Assembly (NCBI GenBank): GCA_963726335.1
Contig: CAVSCD010000012.1
Span: 310,001 to 374,000, forward strand
Origin: CAVSCD01 sp963726335
Lineage (GTDB): Bacteria > Acidobacteriota > Aminicenantia > Aminicenantales > UBA8522
DNA: 64,000 nucleotides
Reading direction: 5' to 3'
A program made the position numbers and the translations under genes. Shown piece after piece: positions 45,427 to 54,970 of this stretch. Under the pieces are notes generated by a model that ran no database searches, was not told where the DNA came from, and was given only the letters and a program-made list of their open reading frames with translations. Position 1 is the first letter of the stretch. Each line of letters begins with the position of its first letter.

Positions 45427-45437
45427 GGCGGCGTCCC

Positions 45438-46376
45438 GTGAGCGCCTTCGCCGTCGAAACCCGGGGCCTGGCCAAGAGGTTCGAAGCCGTCGAGGCCGTC
45501 CGCTCCCTGGACCTGGCGGTCCGCGAGGGGGAGATGTTCGGCCTCGTCGGTCCGGACGGCGCGGGAAAGACAACGACCATCCGGATGCTCTGCGGCATCC
45601 TGAGCCCGACGGCCGGCGAGGCTTCGGTCCTGGGGTACGATTTAAGGCGGGAGGCGGGCGAGATCAAGCAGCGGATCGGCTATCTTTCCCAGCGGTTCAG
45701 CCTCTACGGGGATCTCACGGTCGACGAGAATATCGAGTTTTTCGCGGAGATCCACCGGGTCCGGGATTTCCGGGAGCGCCGCGACGAGCTCCTCGAGTTC
45801 ACTCGCCTGACGCCCTTCCGCCGGCGCCTGGCGGAACGGCTTTCGGGGGGCATGCGTCAGAAGCTGGCCCTGGCCTGCACGCTCATCCATACGCCCCGGC
45901 TCATTTTGTTGGATGAGCCCACGACCGGGGTCGACCCCGTTTCGCGCCGCGACTTCTGGGCGATCCTCTCGTCGCTCCTCAAGTCCGGGATCACGATCGT
46001 CATGGCCACTCCGTATATGGACGAGGCCGAGCGCTGCTCCCGGGTCGGGCTGCTGGCGGACGGGAAACTGCTCGCGGCGGACACGCCGCCGAAGCTCAAG
46101 CTCCTGATGCGGGGTACGATCGTCGAGTTCGTAACGCCCGATATCCGCCGGGCCCACGCCGTCCTCAAGAGGCTCGACGGGGTCCGCGAGGTCCAGCTTT
46201 TCGGGGACAGGCTGAACGCGGTCGTCGACGACCCGGAGAAAGAGATCCCGGTCCTCGAAACGGCGCTCAGCCGGGAGGGGATCCCCGTGCTCCAGAAGCG
46301 GATCCTCCCGCCCAGCCTGGAAAACGTTTTTATTTCCGTCACCGAAACGTCTCCGCTCGAGGCCGGCCGTGCCTGA
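45438..46376 (+). CDS. ABC transporter ATPase (YbhF N-half-like)
   Basis: The 312-residue protein has Walker A GPDGAGKTTT (Asp in place of the usual Asn, as in the first half of YbhF), Q-loop YLSQRFSLYGDL, signature LSGGMRQKLALAC and Walker B LILLDEPTTGVDP. The H-loop position reads ATPYMDE, lacking the usual histidine. A C-terminal ~90-residue β-α extension is present. In Enterobacteria YbhF is one polypeptide with two NBDs. Here the second NBD is a separate gene overlapping by 8 nt. The missing H-loop His suggests this may be a degenerate site in a heterodimeric ATPase. Confidence 0.9.
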   Translation: MSAFAVETRGLAKRFEAVEAVRSLDLAVREGEMFGLVGPDGAGKTTTIRMLCGILSPTAGEASVLGYDLRREAGEIKQRIGYLSQRFSLYGDLTVDENIEFFAEIHRVRDFRERRDELLEFTRLTPFRRRLAERLSGGMRQKLALACTLIHTPRLILLDEPTTGVDPVSRRDFWAILSSLLKSGITIVMATPYMDEAERCSRVGLLADGKLLAADTPPKLKLLMRGTIVEFVTPDIRRAHAVLKRLDGVREVQLFGDRLNAVVDDPEKEIPVLETALSREGIPVLQKRILPPSLENVFISVTETSPLEAGRA

Positions 46377-47328
46377 TCATTCCATCGAAGTGAAGTCGCT
46401 GACGAAGCGCTTCGGCGCGTTCACCGCCGTCGACGCCGTGAGCTTCGAGGTCGAGCGCGGCGCCATCTTCGGCTTCCTGGGGGCCAACGGGGCCGGCAAA
46501 TCCACGACCATCCGGATGCTCTGCGGTCTCCTCGATCCGACCTCCGGCACCGCCGCGGTCGGCGGGTTCGATGTCGGCCGCGAGCCCGAGCGGGTCAAGC
46601 AGGTCATCGGCTACATGTCCCAAAAGTTCTCGCTTTACGAGGACCTCACCGTCGCCGAGAATATCCGCTTTTTCGGCGGCGCCTATGGACTGAGCCGGAA
46701 GGCGGTCGACAGCCGCCTGCCCTGGGTGCTCGAGATGGCCGGCCTCAAGGGACGCGAACGCAGCCTGACGCGGACGCTGTCCGTGGGCTGGAAGCAGCGG
46801 CTGGCGCTCGGCTGCGCGGTCCTCCACGAACCGGGGATCGTCTTCCTCGACGAGCCCACGGGCGGCGTCGACCCGGCCTCCCGCCGTCGCTTCTGGGAGC
46901 TGATCAACGAGCTCTCGGAGCGCCGCGTCACGGTTTTCGTGACCACCCACTACCTCGACGAGGCGGAATACTGCAACGACCTCCGGCTCATCCACGCCGG
47001 GCGGATCGTCGCCGGCGGCAGTCCCAGCGCCCTCAAGTCCGAGGTCATCCGAAACCCCATTCTCGAAGTCTCGACGATCCGGGCGGTCGACGCCCTGGAG
47101 GCGCTCCGGAAAGAGCCCTGGGTCCTGGAGACGTCGATCTTCGGGACCTCGCTCCACGTGAGCGTCGCCGACGAAGCCGAGGGCCGGCGGTTCGTCCTGA
47201 AGACTCTCGCCCGGGCCGGGATTACGCCCGACCGCATCGACCGGATCGTGCCCTCGCTCGAGGACGTTTTCATCCACAAGATCGAGGAGCGCTCCGCGGC
47301 CGCGCCGGAAGGGGAGGCGGCACCGTGA
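46369..47328 (+). CDS. ABC transporter ATPase (YbhF C-half-like)
   Basis: The 319-residue protein has Walker A GANGAGKST, Q-loop YMSQKFSLYEDL, Walker B IVFLDEPTGGVDP and H-loop histidine in VTTHYLDEAEYC. Its signature motif is LSVGWKQRLALG instead of LSGG. The preceding ATPase has a good signature but lacks the H-loop His, so the two probably form an asymmetric heterodimer with one fully competent composite site. The GTG start lies inside the previous gene, and the stop overlaps the first permease by 4 nt. Confidence 0.9.
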   Translation: MPDHSIEVKSLTKRFGAFTAVDAVSFEVERGAIFGFLGANGAGKSTTIRMLCGLLDPTSGTAAVGGFDVGREPERVKQVIGYMSQKFSLYEDLTVAENIRFFGGAYGLSRKAVDSRLPWVLEMAGLKGRERSLTRTLSVGWKQRLALGCAVLHEPGIVFLDEPTGGVDPASRRRFWELINELSERRVTVFVTTHYLDEAEYCNDLRLIHAGRIVAGGSPSALKSEVIRNPILEVSTIRAVDALEALRKEPWVLETSIFGTSLHVSVADEAEGRRFVLKTLARAGITPDRIDRIVPSLEDVFIHKIEERSAAAPEGEAAP

Positions 47329-48473
47329 GAAACCTCCCCCTCGCTTTCGTCGGCCCGGTGATGCGCAAGGAGTTCCGCCAGATCCGGCGGGACAGCCGGT
47401 CGCTCATCTTCCTCATTTTCATCCCGACCTTTCTTCTCGTCGTATTCGGGTTCGCCCTGAACTTCGACGTCAAGAACATCCCGATCGCGGTCGTCGACCA
47501 GGACGGCAGCCGGCAGAGCCGCGAGCTCGTCGAGAAATTCCGGACGACCGAGTATTTCGCGGTCAAGACCGAGCCGGAGAAGGCCGCCGATATCGACCGG
47601 CTGATGGCCCGCGACAAGGTCCGGGCGGCGCTCGTCGTCCCCGAGACGTTTTCCGAGGACCTGCTGGCCGGGCGGAGCGCCGACGTCCAGTTTATCCTCG
47701 ACGGCGCGAACGCGCTGAGCGGGACGACGGCGGCGGGTTACGCCGCGGCCATCTTGCAGAGCTATTCGCAGCGCATCACCCTCCGGGCCATGGAACGCCG
47801 CGGCCTCGGGCGGCTGACCCTGCCGCTCAAAACCGACGTTCGGGTCTGGTACAACCCCGAGCTCAGGAGCGCCCAGTTCCTGGTGCCCGGGCTGATGGCC
47901 TTCATCCTGATGGTCATCCTCACGACCTCGACCGCCTTCTCCATCGTCCGAGAAGAGGAGCGGGGAACCATGGAGCAGATCCGGGTTTCGCCGCTCCCGT
48001 CGGCGGCGCTCATCATCGGCAAGCTGATTCCCTACGCCCTGATCTCGCTCGCCTCGGCCCACCTCGTCCTCGGCCTCGGCTGGGTCCTTTTCGGCGTCGC
48101 CGTCAAGGGGAACTATTTCCTGCTGCTTCTGAGCATGGCGCTTTTTCTTGTCTGCGGACTGGGGCAGGGGATACTCATCTCCGCGATCACCCGGACGCAG
48201 CTCGTGGCCTTCCTCATCTCCGTCCTGACGGCGATCCTGCCGACCTTCATCCTGTCGGGGTTCGTCTTCCCGGTGAGGAACATGCCCGCGGCCGTCCAGG
48301 TCGTGACCTACTTCATCCCGGCCAAGTACTTCCTGGTCGCGCTCCGGGCGATCATCCTCAAGGGCGTGGGGATCGGGGCCTTCTGGGAGCAGATCCTGTC
48401 GCTGGCCATATTCGCCGTCCTGGCTCTCGCGGTGAGCGTTCTTATGCTCCGGCGGGCCCGGAGGGCGGCATGA
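47325..48473 (+). CDS. ABC-2 type permease (YbhS/YbhR-like, first)
   Basis: The 382-residue protein has the ABC-2 exporter layout: a cytoplasmic start (RKEFRQIRRDSRSLIFLI), TM1, a large extracytoplasmic domain (FDVKNIPIAVVDQDGSRQSRELV), then five TM segments from ~190. The coupling segment REEERGTMEQIRVSPL and the re-entrant LSGFVFPVRNMP, typical of drug or lipid exporters of this type, are present. It starts at GTG overlapping the second ATPase and overlaps the next permease by 4 nt, indicating a heterodimeric permease. Confidence 0.92.
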   Translation: MRNLPLAFVGPVMRKEFRQIRRDSRSLIFLIFIPTFLLVVFGFALNFDVKNIPIAVVDQDGSRQSRELVEKFRTTEYFAVKTEPEKAADIDRLMARDKVRAALVVPETFSEDLLAGRSADVQFILDGANALSGTTAAGYAAAILQSYSQRITLRAMERRGLGRLTLPLKTDVRVWYNPELRSAQFLVPGLMAFILMVILTTSTAFSIVREEERGTMEQIRVSPLPSAALIIGKLIPYALISLASAHLVLGLGWVLFGVAVKGNYFLLLLSMALFLVCGLGQGILISAITRTQLVAFLISVLTAILPTFILSGFVFPVRNMPAAVQVVTYFIPAKYFLVALRAIILKGVGIGAFWEQILSLAIFAVLALAVSVLMLRRARRAA

Positions 48474-49597
48474 AGGCCATCCTGTCCATCCTCTGGAAAG
48501 AGTTCCTCCAGCTCCGGCGGGACCCCAGGCTGTTCCCGGTGATTTTCATCTCGCCCGTCCTCCAGCTCCTTCTCCTCGGGTACGCCGCGAACCTCGACGT
48601 CAAGAACATCCCCACGGTCATCTGCGATATGGACCGGTCGGCGGCCGGCCGCGAATTTCTGGACGGGTTCCTCAACTCCGGCTATTTTTCGGCCGCGGCC
48701 AAGGTCGACGGGCTGGACGAAATCGACCGTTACCTCGATCACGGCGACGCCGCCATGGCCGTTGTCATCCCCAGGGGGTTCGCGAACGATGTCGCGGCCG
48801 GGAGACAGGCCGCGGTGATGATCATCACCGACGGGTCCGAGAGCCAGTCGGCGTCGGTCGGCGTCAACTATGCGACCATGATCATAACGCGGTACACTCA
48901 GCAGCTCCTTTTCCGTGTTTTCGAGCGGGCGAAAGGAGCCGGTTTCCGGCCGGTCGCCGTCAACCCCGAGCTTCGGGTCTGGTACAACCCCGAGCTCAAG
49001 AGCCGGAACTTTATGGTGCCCGGCGTCCTCGGCCTGATCCTGATGATCATGACCATGTCCCTCGCGTCCCAGGGCATCGTCCGGGAAAGGGAAACGGGGA
49101 CCATGGAGCAGCTCATCGTCACGCCGATCCGCCCCCACCAGCTCATCGTCGGCAAGCTCCTGCCCTTTGTCCTCATCGGGCTCGTCGACACGGTTTTTGT
49201 GCTCGCCGTGGCCAGGTTTTGGTTCGTCATCCCCTTCCGCGGCAGCCTCGCGCTCCTGTTCGCGGCCTGCCTGGTCTTCATGCTCAACACGCTCGGCCTC
49301 GGGCTCTTCGTTTCGACGATCTCCAGGACTCAGCAGCAGGCCATGCTGACGTCCCTCTTTTTCATCTTGCCCCAGATCATGCTCAGCGGATTCGTTTTCC
49401 CGATCGAGAACATGCCCGGGATCTTCCAGATCGCGACTCTGGTCATCCCGGTCCGCTATTTCTTCGTCATCATCCGGGGCATCATGCTCAAGGGAGCGGG
49501 CTTGGCCGACCTCTGGGAGCAGTTCGCGGCCCTCCTCGTCCTGGGGACGCTCATCCTGGGCCTGAGCGTCGCCCGGTTCAGCAAGAAGCTCGATTAA
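48470..49597 (+). CDS. ABC-2 type permease (YbhS/YbhR-like, second)
   Basis: The 375-residue paralogue of the preceding permease has LWKEFLQLRRDPRLFPVIF, the extracytoplasmic LDVKNIPTVICDMDRSAAGREFL, then VRERETGTMEQLIVTPIRPHQLIVGK and LSGFVFPIENMPGIFQI. It has six TM segments in total. It is the last gene of the TetR-controlled operon. The E. coli YbhFSR system has been linked to export of drugs and cations. The substrate here is not deducible. Confidence 0.92.
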   Translation: MKAILSILWKEFLQLRRDPRLFPVIFISPVLQLLLLGYAANLDVKNIPTVICDMDRSAAGREFLDGFLNSGYFSAAAKVDGLDEIDRYLDHGDAAMAVVIPRGFANDVAAGRQAAVMIITDGSESQSASVGVNYATMIITRYTQQLLFRVFERAKGAGFRPVAVNPELRVWYNPELKSRNFMVPGVLGLILMIMTMSLASQGIVRERETGTMEQLIVTPIRPHQLIVGKLLPFVLIGLVDTVFVLAVARFWFVIPFRGSLALLFAACLVFMLNTLGLGLFVSTISRTQQQAMLTSLFFILPQIMLSGFVFPIENMPGIFQIATLVIPVRYFFVIIRGIMLKGAGLADLWEQFAALLVLGTLILGLSVARFSKKLD

Positions 49598-49612
49598 TTC
49601 GGGGGACCCTGA

Positions 49613-51461
49613 CTAGAATTCGGGACAGATTCCGGGCCTGAACAAGGGCCACCCTTGGCCCGGCGGGTCGACGCCAAGCACTGTGTTGCCCAGCCAGTCG
49701 TAGCTGAATTTTGCGCCGCCGGCCGTCACCGTCTGTTTGAAGCCGATGAGCGGCCAGGCGGCGGTCAGCTGCTCGCCCGGCTTGACTCCGTCGAACGCGA
49801 CGTAATCCCCCTTCCAGACCGTCCGAACTCTGTCGGTCCCCCGGAAGGCGCGCACCTCGTCACGGGCCGCCCACGCCGGCGGGCGAAGATAGAAGGTCGC
49901 GGGCGTCCGGGCGATGACGGTCAGTCGCCCGGTCGAGGGCGCGAAGGAGACGACCCGAGCCTGCGCAGAGTCACGGTCGAAGCCGAGGTTAACGAAAACT
50001 CCGTCCGCGTTCTTGGTCACGATGTTCCGCCAGGCGACGGCCAGCGCCCGCATCGCCTCCGGCGGACAACAGCCCATCATACTCATGCGGTCATCCATGG
50101 TCAGGCTGTTGGGCGTCAACCGGGCCACAAATCCCCCCTTGAAGTCCCGGGCCTGCCGGATTCCTTCCGCGGACTCCGAAGCGTCGGGGTGCTGGCTCCG
50201 GTAGAGAGCCTCGTATTCGGGAGTCGGGAAGAACTGGGCTTCCCGGCAATAGTTGCGGACGAAGCGCTCGACGTCGTCCCAGTATCGGGTATGGCCGGCC
50301 CCCGCCAGGCAGGCGGCCATGGCGACCATATCGCCGGTGGCGCAGGTTTCGCTGTTCGAGGTGCCCGGGGACTCTGGAAACCAGCCCCAGTCGGTGCCCT
50401 GGGTCATGAGCCAATCGTAAACCTTCCTGGCCCATTCGAGATACCGTGCGTTCTTGGTCAGCGCGCCCAGCCGGGCCACGCCGTAAGCGGCGCGCATATG
50501 GAGATGAGAGTTTGCACCCCCGAACGAACCGTCTTCGCGGATACGGTTCGTCCCGAGGTTCCCCTGGAGTCCGGCGATCATGCCTTCGGCGAAGGCCACG
50601 GCGAAATCCATGATCTCCTTGTCCGGGTGGGCCTCGAGGTAGCCGGCGATCGGGTCGAGGATGCACGGATAGAGGTTCGAGCAGCCTGTGAACAGCCACT
50701 TCCCGTCCCGCCAGCCGCCCATCCCGCCCGGATAGTAAGCGCGGCCGCCGTCCCAGCGCGGCCAGGCTCCGGAGGCCCAGGATGAGCTTCCTCGCCCGGT
50801 CCAGGTCGGCGCGATTGCCGCCGCGAAGATACGACCCGACGAGGATCGAGATGGCCTTGTCCGTCGTCCAGTTGCTCGCGCACGGCCGATGGTCGCTCAG
50901 GTCGCAGGTGAGCGCGTAAGGGGGGAGCCAGGCCAGGCCGTCGTCGCGGATGTAGCCTAGGACGCGCCGCCGGATGGCGTCCTCCACCTCGCGCCCCTCC
51001 CGGCTTCCGGTCATCTCGCGGAGGTCCGGAAAGGCCAGAGCCATGCGCGCCTCGGTGTCGCCGAAGGTAATGTAGGGATCGCGGGTCCCAGGATACATCG
51101 ACGGCGGGAACTTGAGCAGATCAATGTCGAACCGGCACTCGTGGTCATTGCCGGCCAGGGGATTATGGGTCAGATAATGCATGGCCTCTTGGGCCATCCG
51201 CTCGAGGCTGACGGGGTCGGCCGGCCCGGCCGCTTCGGCCAGGAGCGCGATCTTCTGCCGCGGGGCGTGCTCGACGATCTTGACGCCGCTGATCTTGCCG
51301 CGGAAGCCAAGGGGCCGGCTCGCTTCGTCGGTGTTGCCTCGAGCGAGCCGTGCAGGCGCTCCCGCAAGGGCCGCCGACAGCAGGGCCGTGATGATGCCTA
51401 TCCGGCATCCAGATGCGGCAGAATGCTTAATCAGCTTCAAGCTCGGCTGGGACCCCGGCAA
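49613..51461 (-). CDS. exported (α/α)-barrel glycosidase-like protein, frameshifted
   Basis: The N-terminal portion has a signal peptide (GIITALLSAALAGAPARLA) and helices such as LERMAQEAMHYLTHNPLAG and DPYITFGDTEARMALAFPDLREM. Near 50768 the frame changes by one extra base, so LILGLR continues as WPRWDGGRAYYPGGMGGWRDGKWLF in another frame. That frame runs through RAAYGVARLGALTKNARYLEWARKVYDWL and a β-sandwich end (GRLTVIARTPATFYLRPPAW). Paired-helix repeats with a terminal sandwich resemble GH127-type or six-hairpin glycosidases. No exact family is assigned. The first start is a TTG and is uncertain. Confidence 0.65.
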
Positions 51462-51492
51462 TCAGTTTTCTGTCGGGACCATCTTGGCATAA

Positions 51493-51675
51493 TCACTTGA
51501 TCTTGGCCAGAGGCTTGGTCTGGACCGAATATTTGTCAAGGTGGATCTGGGTTGGAATGATATGGCGCTGATCTTCAAGAATGAACGTTATCTTCATCTG
51601 GACCCGGCGCTCGGAAAGGGGTGTCAAGGCAGCCTGGAGGCCGGTGTTCCCCTTTTTGACAACCCCTCGGATTAT
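51493..51675 (-). other. orphan coding-like segment (possible C-terminal gene remnant)
   Basis: An open minus-strand frame ending at 51493 encodes KKGNTGLQAALTPLSERRVQ and then MKITFILEDQRHIIPTQIHL to the stop. It has plausible β-strand character and no repeat content. It lies just upstream of the glycosidase-like gene on the same strand but has no good start signal. It may be the tail of a lost gene. The promoter of the Npt-like gene lies within it on the opposite strand. Confidence 0.25.
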
Positions 51676-51684
51676 TGATAATTT
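51656..51684 (+). promoter_or_regulatory. promoter of the Npt-like carrier gene, leaderless type
   Basis: Perfect TTGACA (51656-51661), a 17-nt spacer and TAATTT (51679-51684). The ATG at 51692 is 7 nt past the -10 with no Shine-Dalgarno, so a leaderless transcript is expected. Confidence 0.6.
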
Positions 51685-51691
51685 AAGCTCA

Positions 51692-54220
51692 ATGCGATTT
51701 GCCGGTATCAAGCCAGGCGAAGGGAAACTGGCTTTCCTGCTCTTCACCTATTTTTTCCTGATCACGGCTCCCCACACGATCATCAAGGCCCTGAAAACGA
51801 CCAACCTCCTGATGAGAGCCGGCGTGGGAGCCCTGCCGCTCGCTTTTCTCAGTGCGGCGCTGCTGACCGCCCTTGTCGTTGTCCTCCACTCGAAGATCCA
51901 GTTCAAGGTCTCCCTCCATTTCCTGATCGTCGTCAGCCTTATCTTCTTTGTCATTACCGGATTGATCCTGCAGCTGACGCTCGAGACCCAGTTCGGAAAA
52001 AGGAGCGGCTGGCTGCCCTACGTTTACTGGGTTTGGGCCAGCATCCTGATCGTGGTGTGCATGACCCATTTCTGGATGACCGTCAACGAGCTCTTCAATC
52101 CCCGGGAGGCCAAGCGGCTGATCGGGTTCATCAGCAGCGGGGGGATCATGGGCGGGGTGCTCGGAGGCGCGCTGGCCGGCCTCCTGACCCGGGCGAACAA
52201 GGGCACTTGGCTTCTCCCCATCGCCTGCGGCCTGATTCTGGCCTGCGTTTTCGTGGTCGGAGCGATCTACCGGGACCGGCCGAAACAGGCCCCCGAGGTT
52301 CAACGGGCCAAGCCCGGAAAGGACCAGCCGCCGGCACCCCGCGTCGGTTTCAGGGACAGCTTCGATGTCGTCCGCCGAAGCTCTTATCTCCGTCTGATCG
52401 CCGCCATCGTGGCCATCGGCATCATCGTCTCCACGCTCATCGAATTCCAGTTCCTGTCAGCCGCCGACGCCGCCTACGGTGACCCCAACAGGATGCAGGT
52501 CTTTTTCGGCTTCTTCTACGGCGCCATGCCGCTCGTCGCCTTTTTCGTGAACGCCTTTCTGACGGCGAAATTGCTGAAAAAAATGAAGGTGACCTTGCTC
52601 CTGGCCCCGCTGACCCTCCTGGCCGGCTCTCTGGCCATTCTCCTCACGCCCTTCTCCATGGGCGCGGCGATGATTTTCACCAAAGGGAGCGACGAAAGCC
52701 TGGACTTCTCCCTCAAGCAAACGCTCAGGGAGATCCTGTACATCCCGGTGGCCTCCGACCTGAAGTTCAAGGCCAAGCCGTTCATCGACATGTTCGTCAG
52801 CCGGGCGGCCAAAGTCACCGCGGCCCTCATCCTGTTGGTCTTCGCCGTCATCATGCACAAGGAGGTCGATTATCTGACGCCGGTGTTCGACCCGGAACTG
52901 GCCAAGAGCCTGAGCTGGATCGTCATCGCCTGCCTGATACCCTGGGTGATGTTCAGCCTGAAGGTCGGCCGGGAATACGTCGCGGCCATTGCCGGCAGCA
53001 TCAAGCAGAAATGGGAGCGCGTGGACCAGGCCGTAACCGCGCAGCTGGATGTCGATTCGGCCAAGGTTGTCTTCGACCTTATGGAGAGCCGGAATCGGAG
53101 CTCGGTCATCTGGAATATGCATGTCTTCGACCTCATGCAGCAGGGCAAGCTGACCCCGGAGATCAAGGAGATGATCGCCAGCAAAGCCGATGACGCCAGG
53201 GCCTTGTCCCTGAGCGACCTCTTTAGTGCGGACGGTTGCGCCGCCTATCCCGAGACGGCCGGGGAAGTGTGCGAAGAGGACCTCATCACCGACGTTCGAG
53301 AGATCTTGTCCATGGATTCATATCAGGAGTTGATGAGCGGCCACGCGGACAAGGTGATGGAAGACAGCGCCAGGTCCGAGGTCGAAAAAATGGAGCTGGC
53401 CAAGGCCATCGGGATGATGGACCGGGATGCCCCCATGACCGACCGCCTCGAGGCGCTGATCTGCGATAACTCGCCCGAGGTCTCTTCATATGCGCTCAAG
53501 AGCGCGGCCCGGCTCAAGAAACACGAGCATATCCCGGCGATCATCCGCCGGTTGGGCGATCCCCGGACCCGGGAAGACGCCATCGACGCCCTTCACAAGT
53601 ACGGCGAAGCCGCCCGTCGCGCGCTTGAAGAGAGCCTCGCCGACAGCCGCCGGCCCATGGCTGTGCGACAGGCGGTGGTCGAGGTCCTGGCCCGGGCGGG
53701 ATCGCAGGCGGCCGCCTCGGCGCTCATGGAGGCGCTCGAGCGGGGGACCGGCGAGTTGGACTCGGAGATCATCGACGCCCTGGACCGCATCCGCACGGAG
53801 AAGCCGGATCTCAACTACCCCGACCGGGTGGCCAGGCGGAAAACCCTGCTGCTGGTAAAAAGATACTGCCGAGCTTTTCTCGACCTCCAGGGGCTCGAGC
53901 CGGGCGAGGAAAATGAAGCCGCCAGACGGGAGTTGGAGCGGACCCTGGAGTCCAGTTTCTCGGATATCTTTAAAATGCTGGGCCTTTTTTATCCGCATGA
54001 GTCCATCCAAAAGGCCTATCAGAACATCAAGACCGGGACCCGGAATTCCGTCGCTTACGCCGTCGAGCTGCTCGACAACACCTTGAAAAAGGACGTCAGG
54101 GACGTTATCCTCCCACTTGTCGAGGACCTGACCATCTCCGAGCGACGGCAGAGGTTCGAGAAGATCGTCGCTCTCATGAACAAGCTCGTCAGGGACGGGC
54201 GCCCGGCCGACGAATCTTAG
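51692..54220 (+). CDS. Npt1/Npt2-type (ATP/ADP carrier-like) transporter fused to HEAT-like repeats
   Basis: The 842-residue protein has ~12 TM segments in its first ~430 residues, with the nucleotide-carrier-like pattern LFTYFFLITAPHTIIKALKTTNLLMRAG, WLPYVYWVWASILIVVCMTHFWMTVNELFNPREAKRLIGFI and DESLDFSLKQTLREILYIPV. The cytoplasmic C-terminal half contains HEAT-like helical pairs (DRLEALICDNSPEVSSYALKSAARL, IPAIIRRLGDPRTREDAIDALHKYG). Classical members exchange ATP for ADP in intracellular bacteria. Free-living bacteria carry HEAT-fused relatives of unknown role. ATG 51692 is chosen because it begins at the membrane domain and sits at the predicted transcription start. Confidence 0.8.
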   Translation: MRFAGIKPGEGKLAFLLFTYFFLITAPHTIIKALKTTNLLMRAGVGALPLAFLSAALLTALVVVLHSKIQFKVSLHFLIVVSLIFFVITGLILQLTLETQFGKRSGWLPYVYWVWASILIVVCMTHFWMTVNELFNPREAKRLIGFISSGGIMGGVLGGALAGLLTRANKGTWLLPIACGLILACVFVVGAIYRDRPKQAPEVQRAKPGKDQPPAPRVGFRDSFDVVRRSSYLRLIAAIVAIGIIVSTLIEFQFLSAADAAYGDPNRMQVFFGFFYGAMPLVAFFVNAFLTAKLLKKMKVTLLLAPLTLLAGSLAILLTPFSMGAAMIFTKGSDESLDFSLKQTLREILYIPVASDLKFKAKPFIDMFVSRAAKVTAALILLVFAVIMHKEVDYLTPVFDPELAKSLSWIVIACLIPWVMFSLKVGREYVAAIAGSIKQKWERVDQAVTAQLDVDSAKVVFDLMESRNRSSVIWNMHVFDLMQQGKLTPEIKEMIASKADDARALSLSDLFSADGCAAYPETAGEVCEEDLITDVREILSMDSYQELMSGHADKVMEDSARSEVEKMELAKAIGMMDRDAPMTDRLEALICDNSPEVSSYALKSAARLKKHEHIPAIIRRLGDPRTREDAIDALHKYGEAARRALEESLADSRRPMAVRQAVVEVLARAGSQAAASALMEALERGTGELDSEIIDALDRIRTEKPDLNYPDRVARRKTLLLVKRYCRAFLDLQGLEPGEENEAARRELERTLESSFSDIFKMLGLFYPHESIQKAYQNIKTGTRNSVAYAVELLDNTLKKDVRDVILPLVEDLTISERRQRFEKIVALMNKLVRDGRPADES

Positions 54221-54409
54221 GCGTCCTGAAAGAGCTTGAGGGGATTCCTGAGCCTGCGCCAAATGCCTTCGTTGGGTTTGGCCAAACCTTCCCCCCTCGC
54301 GACGACACCCGATGACCTGGACGAAGCGCCGTTCTTCCTCCGAAATCAGCCGCCTGGGGGGCGATCTGAAGCGTCGCGCCCCCAGGCTTGCTAAGGCCCT
54401 ATCTACTCC

Positions 54410-54970
54410 TCAATAGGGCACAACGCTGATGCGGGCGGCGTGGAAGGATATAGGGCCTGTCGGCCATGGTACCCAGCTGGCGTTTGGCGCTGTCAGCGGA
54501 TCGGGACATGTCAACGGAGTCGGGCACGCGAGGGTACTCCACGTGATTCGTCCCGGCGATATAGTCAAAATCATCTGCAAAAGTGAACTCCGACCGTACG
54601 CGCACAATGCTGGCGAGTACTCCATCTGACCTGTAGAAGCGCATGGCAAAAAGGTCAACCTAAACTCGTGGGGACCCGTGCGCTCCCATACTCCATGGAA
54701 CGGTGTGTAGGTATACGGACCATAGGCTAGCGGCAAGCCGCCGAAGGCGAGTCCATCTGACCACAAGACTGTGCCGTCATTGTGAAATGTCACCACGCTG
54801 GGCATCACCGCGTTGGGGCCAAACATAGCCGGGGGCAGGACACATCGCCAGGACCAAACCCCCGTCAGCACCGCCCCTTCCGGCCCCTGAGTTGATGCGG
54901 GCTGGCCGAGGAGACCGATCATCCCCAGGGCCAAAAAGAGCATGATCGCCAAGAAACCCTTGCGATTCAT
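54410..54970 (-). CDS. small exported β-barrel-like protein, frame-disrupted (family member 1)
   Basis: The signal peptide (FLAIMLFLALGMIGLLGQPAS) is followed by GVWSWRCVLPP, VVTFHNDGTVLWSDGLAFG and FHGVWERTGPHEFRLTF. The frame then changes at ~54645. MRFYRSDGVLASIVRVRSEFTFADDFDYIAGTNHVEY is read in a different frame until ~54540, after which the original frame resumes with ACPTPLTCPDPLTAP and ends RISVVPY. The two shifts cancel. The GVWERTG-F-DG-RVRS pattern is shared with the protein at 57419. A lipocalin-like β-barrel is inferred. ATG 54970 follows AAGGAGG. Confidence 0.62.
   Translation of the reverse strand: MNRKGFLAIMLFLALGMIGLLGQPASTQGPEGAVLTGVWSWRCVLPPAMFGPNAVMPSVVTFHNDGTVLWSDGLAFGGLPLAYGPYTYTPFHGVWERTGPHEFRLTFLPCASTGQMEYSPALCAYGRSSLLQMILTISPGRITWSTLACPTPLTCPDPLTAPNASWVPWPTGPISFHAARISVVPY

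Noticed and set aside
49602..49640. A further REP-like element near the end of the ABC operon
   Set aside because: Only short matches (GGGGGACCC, GGGACAGATTCC) and no convincing palindrome.
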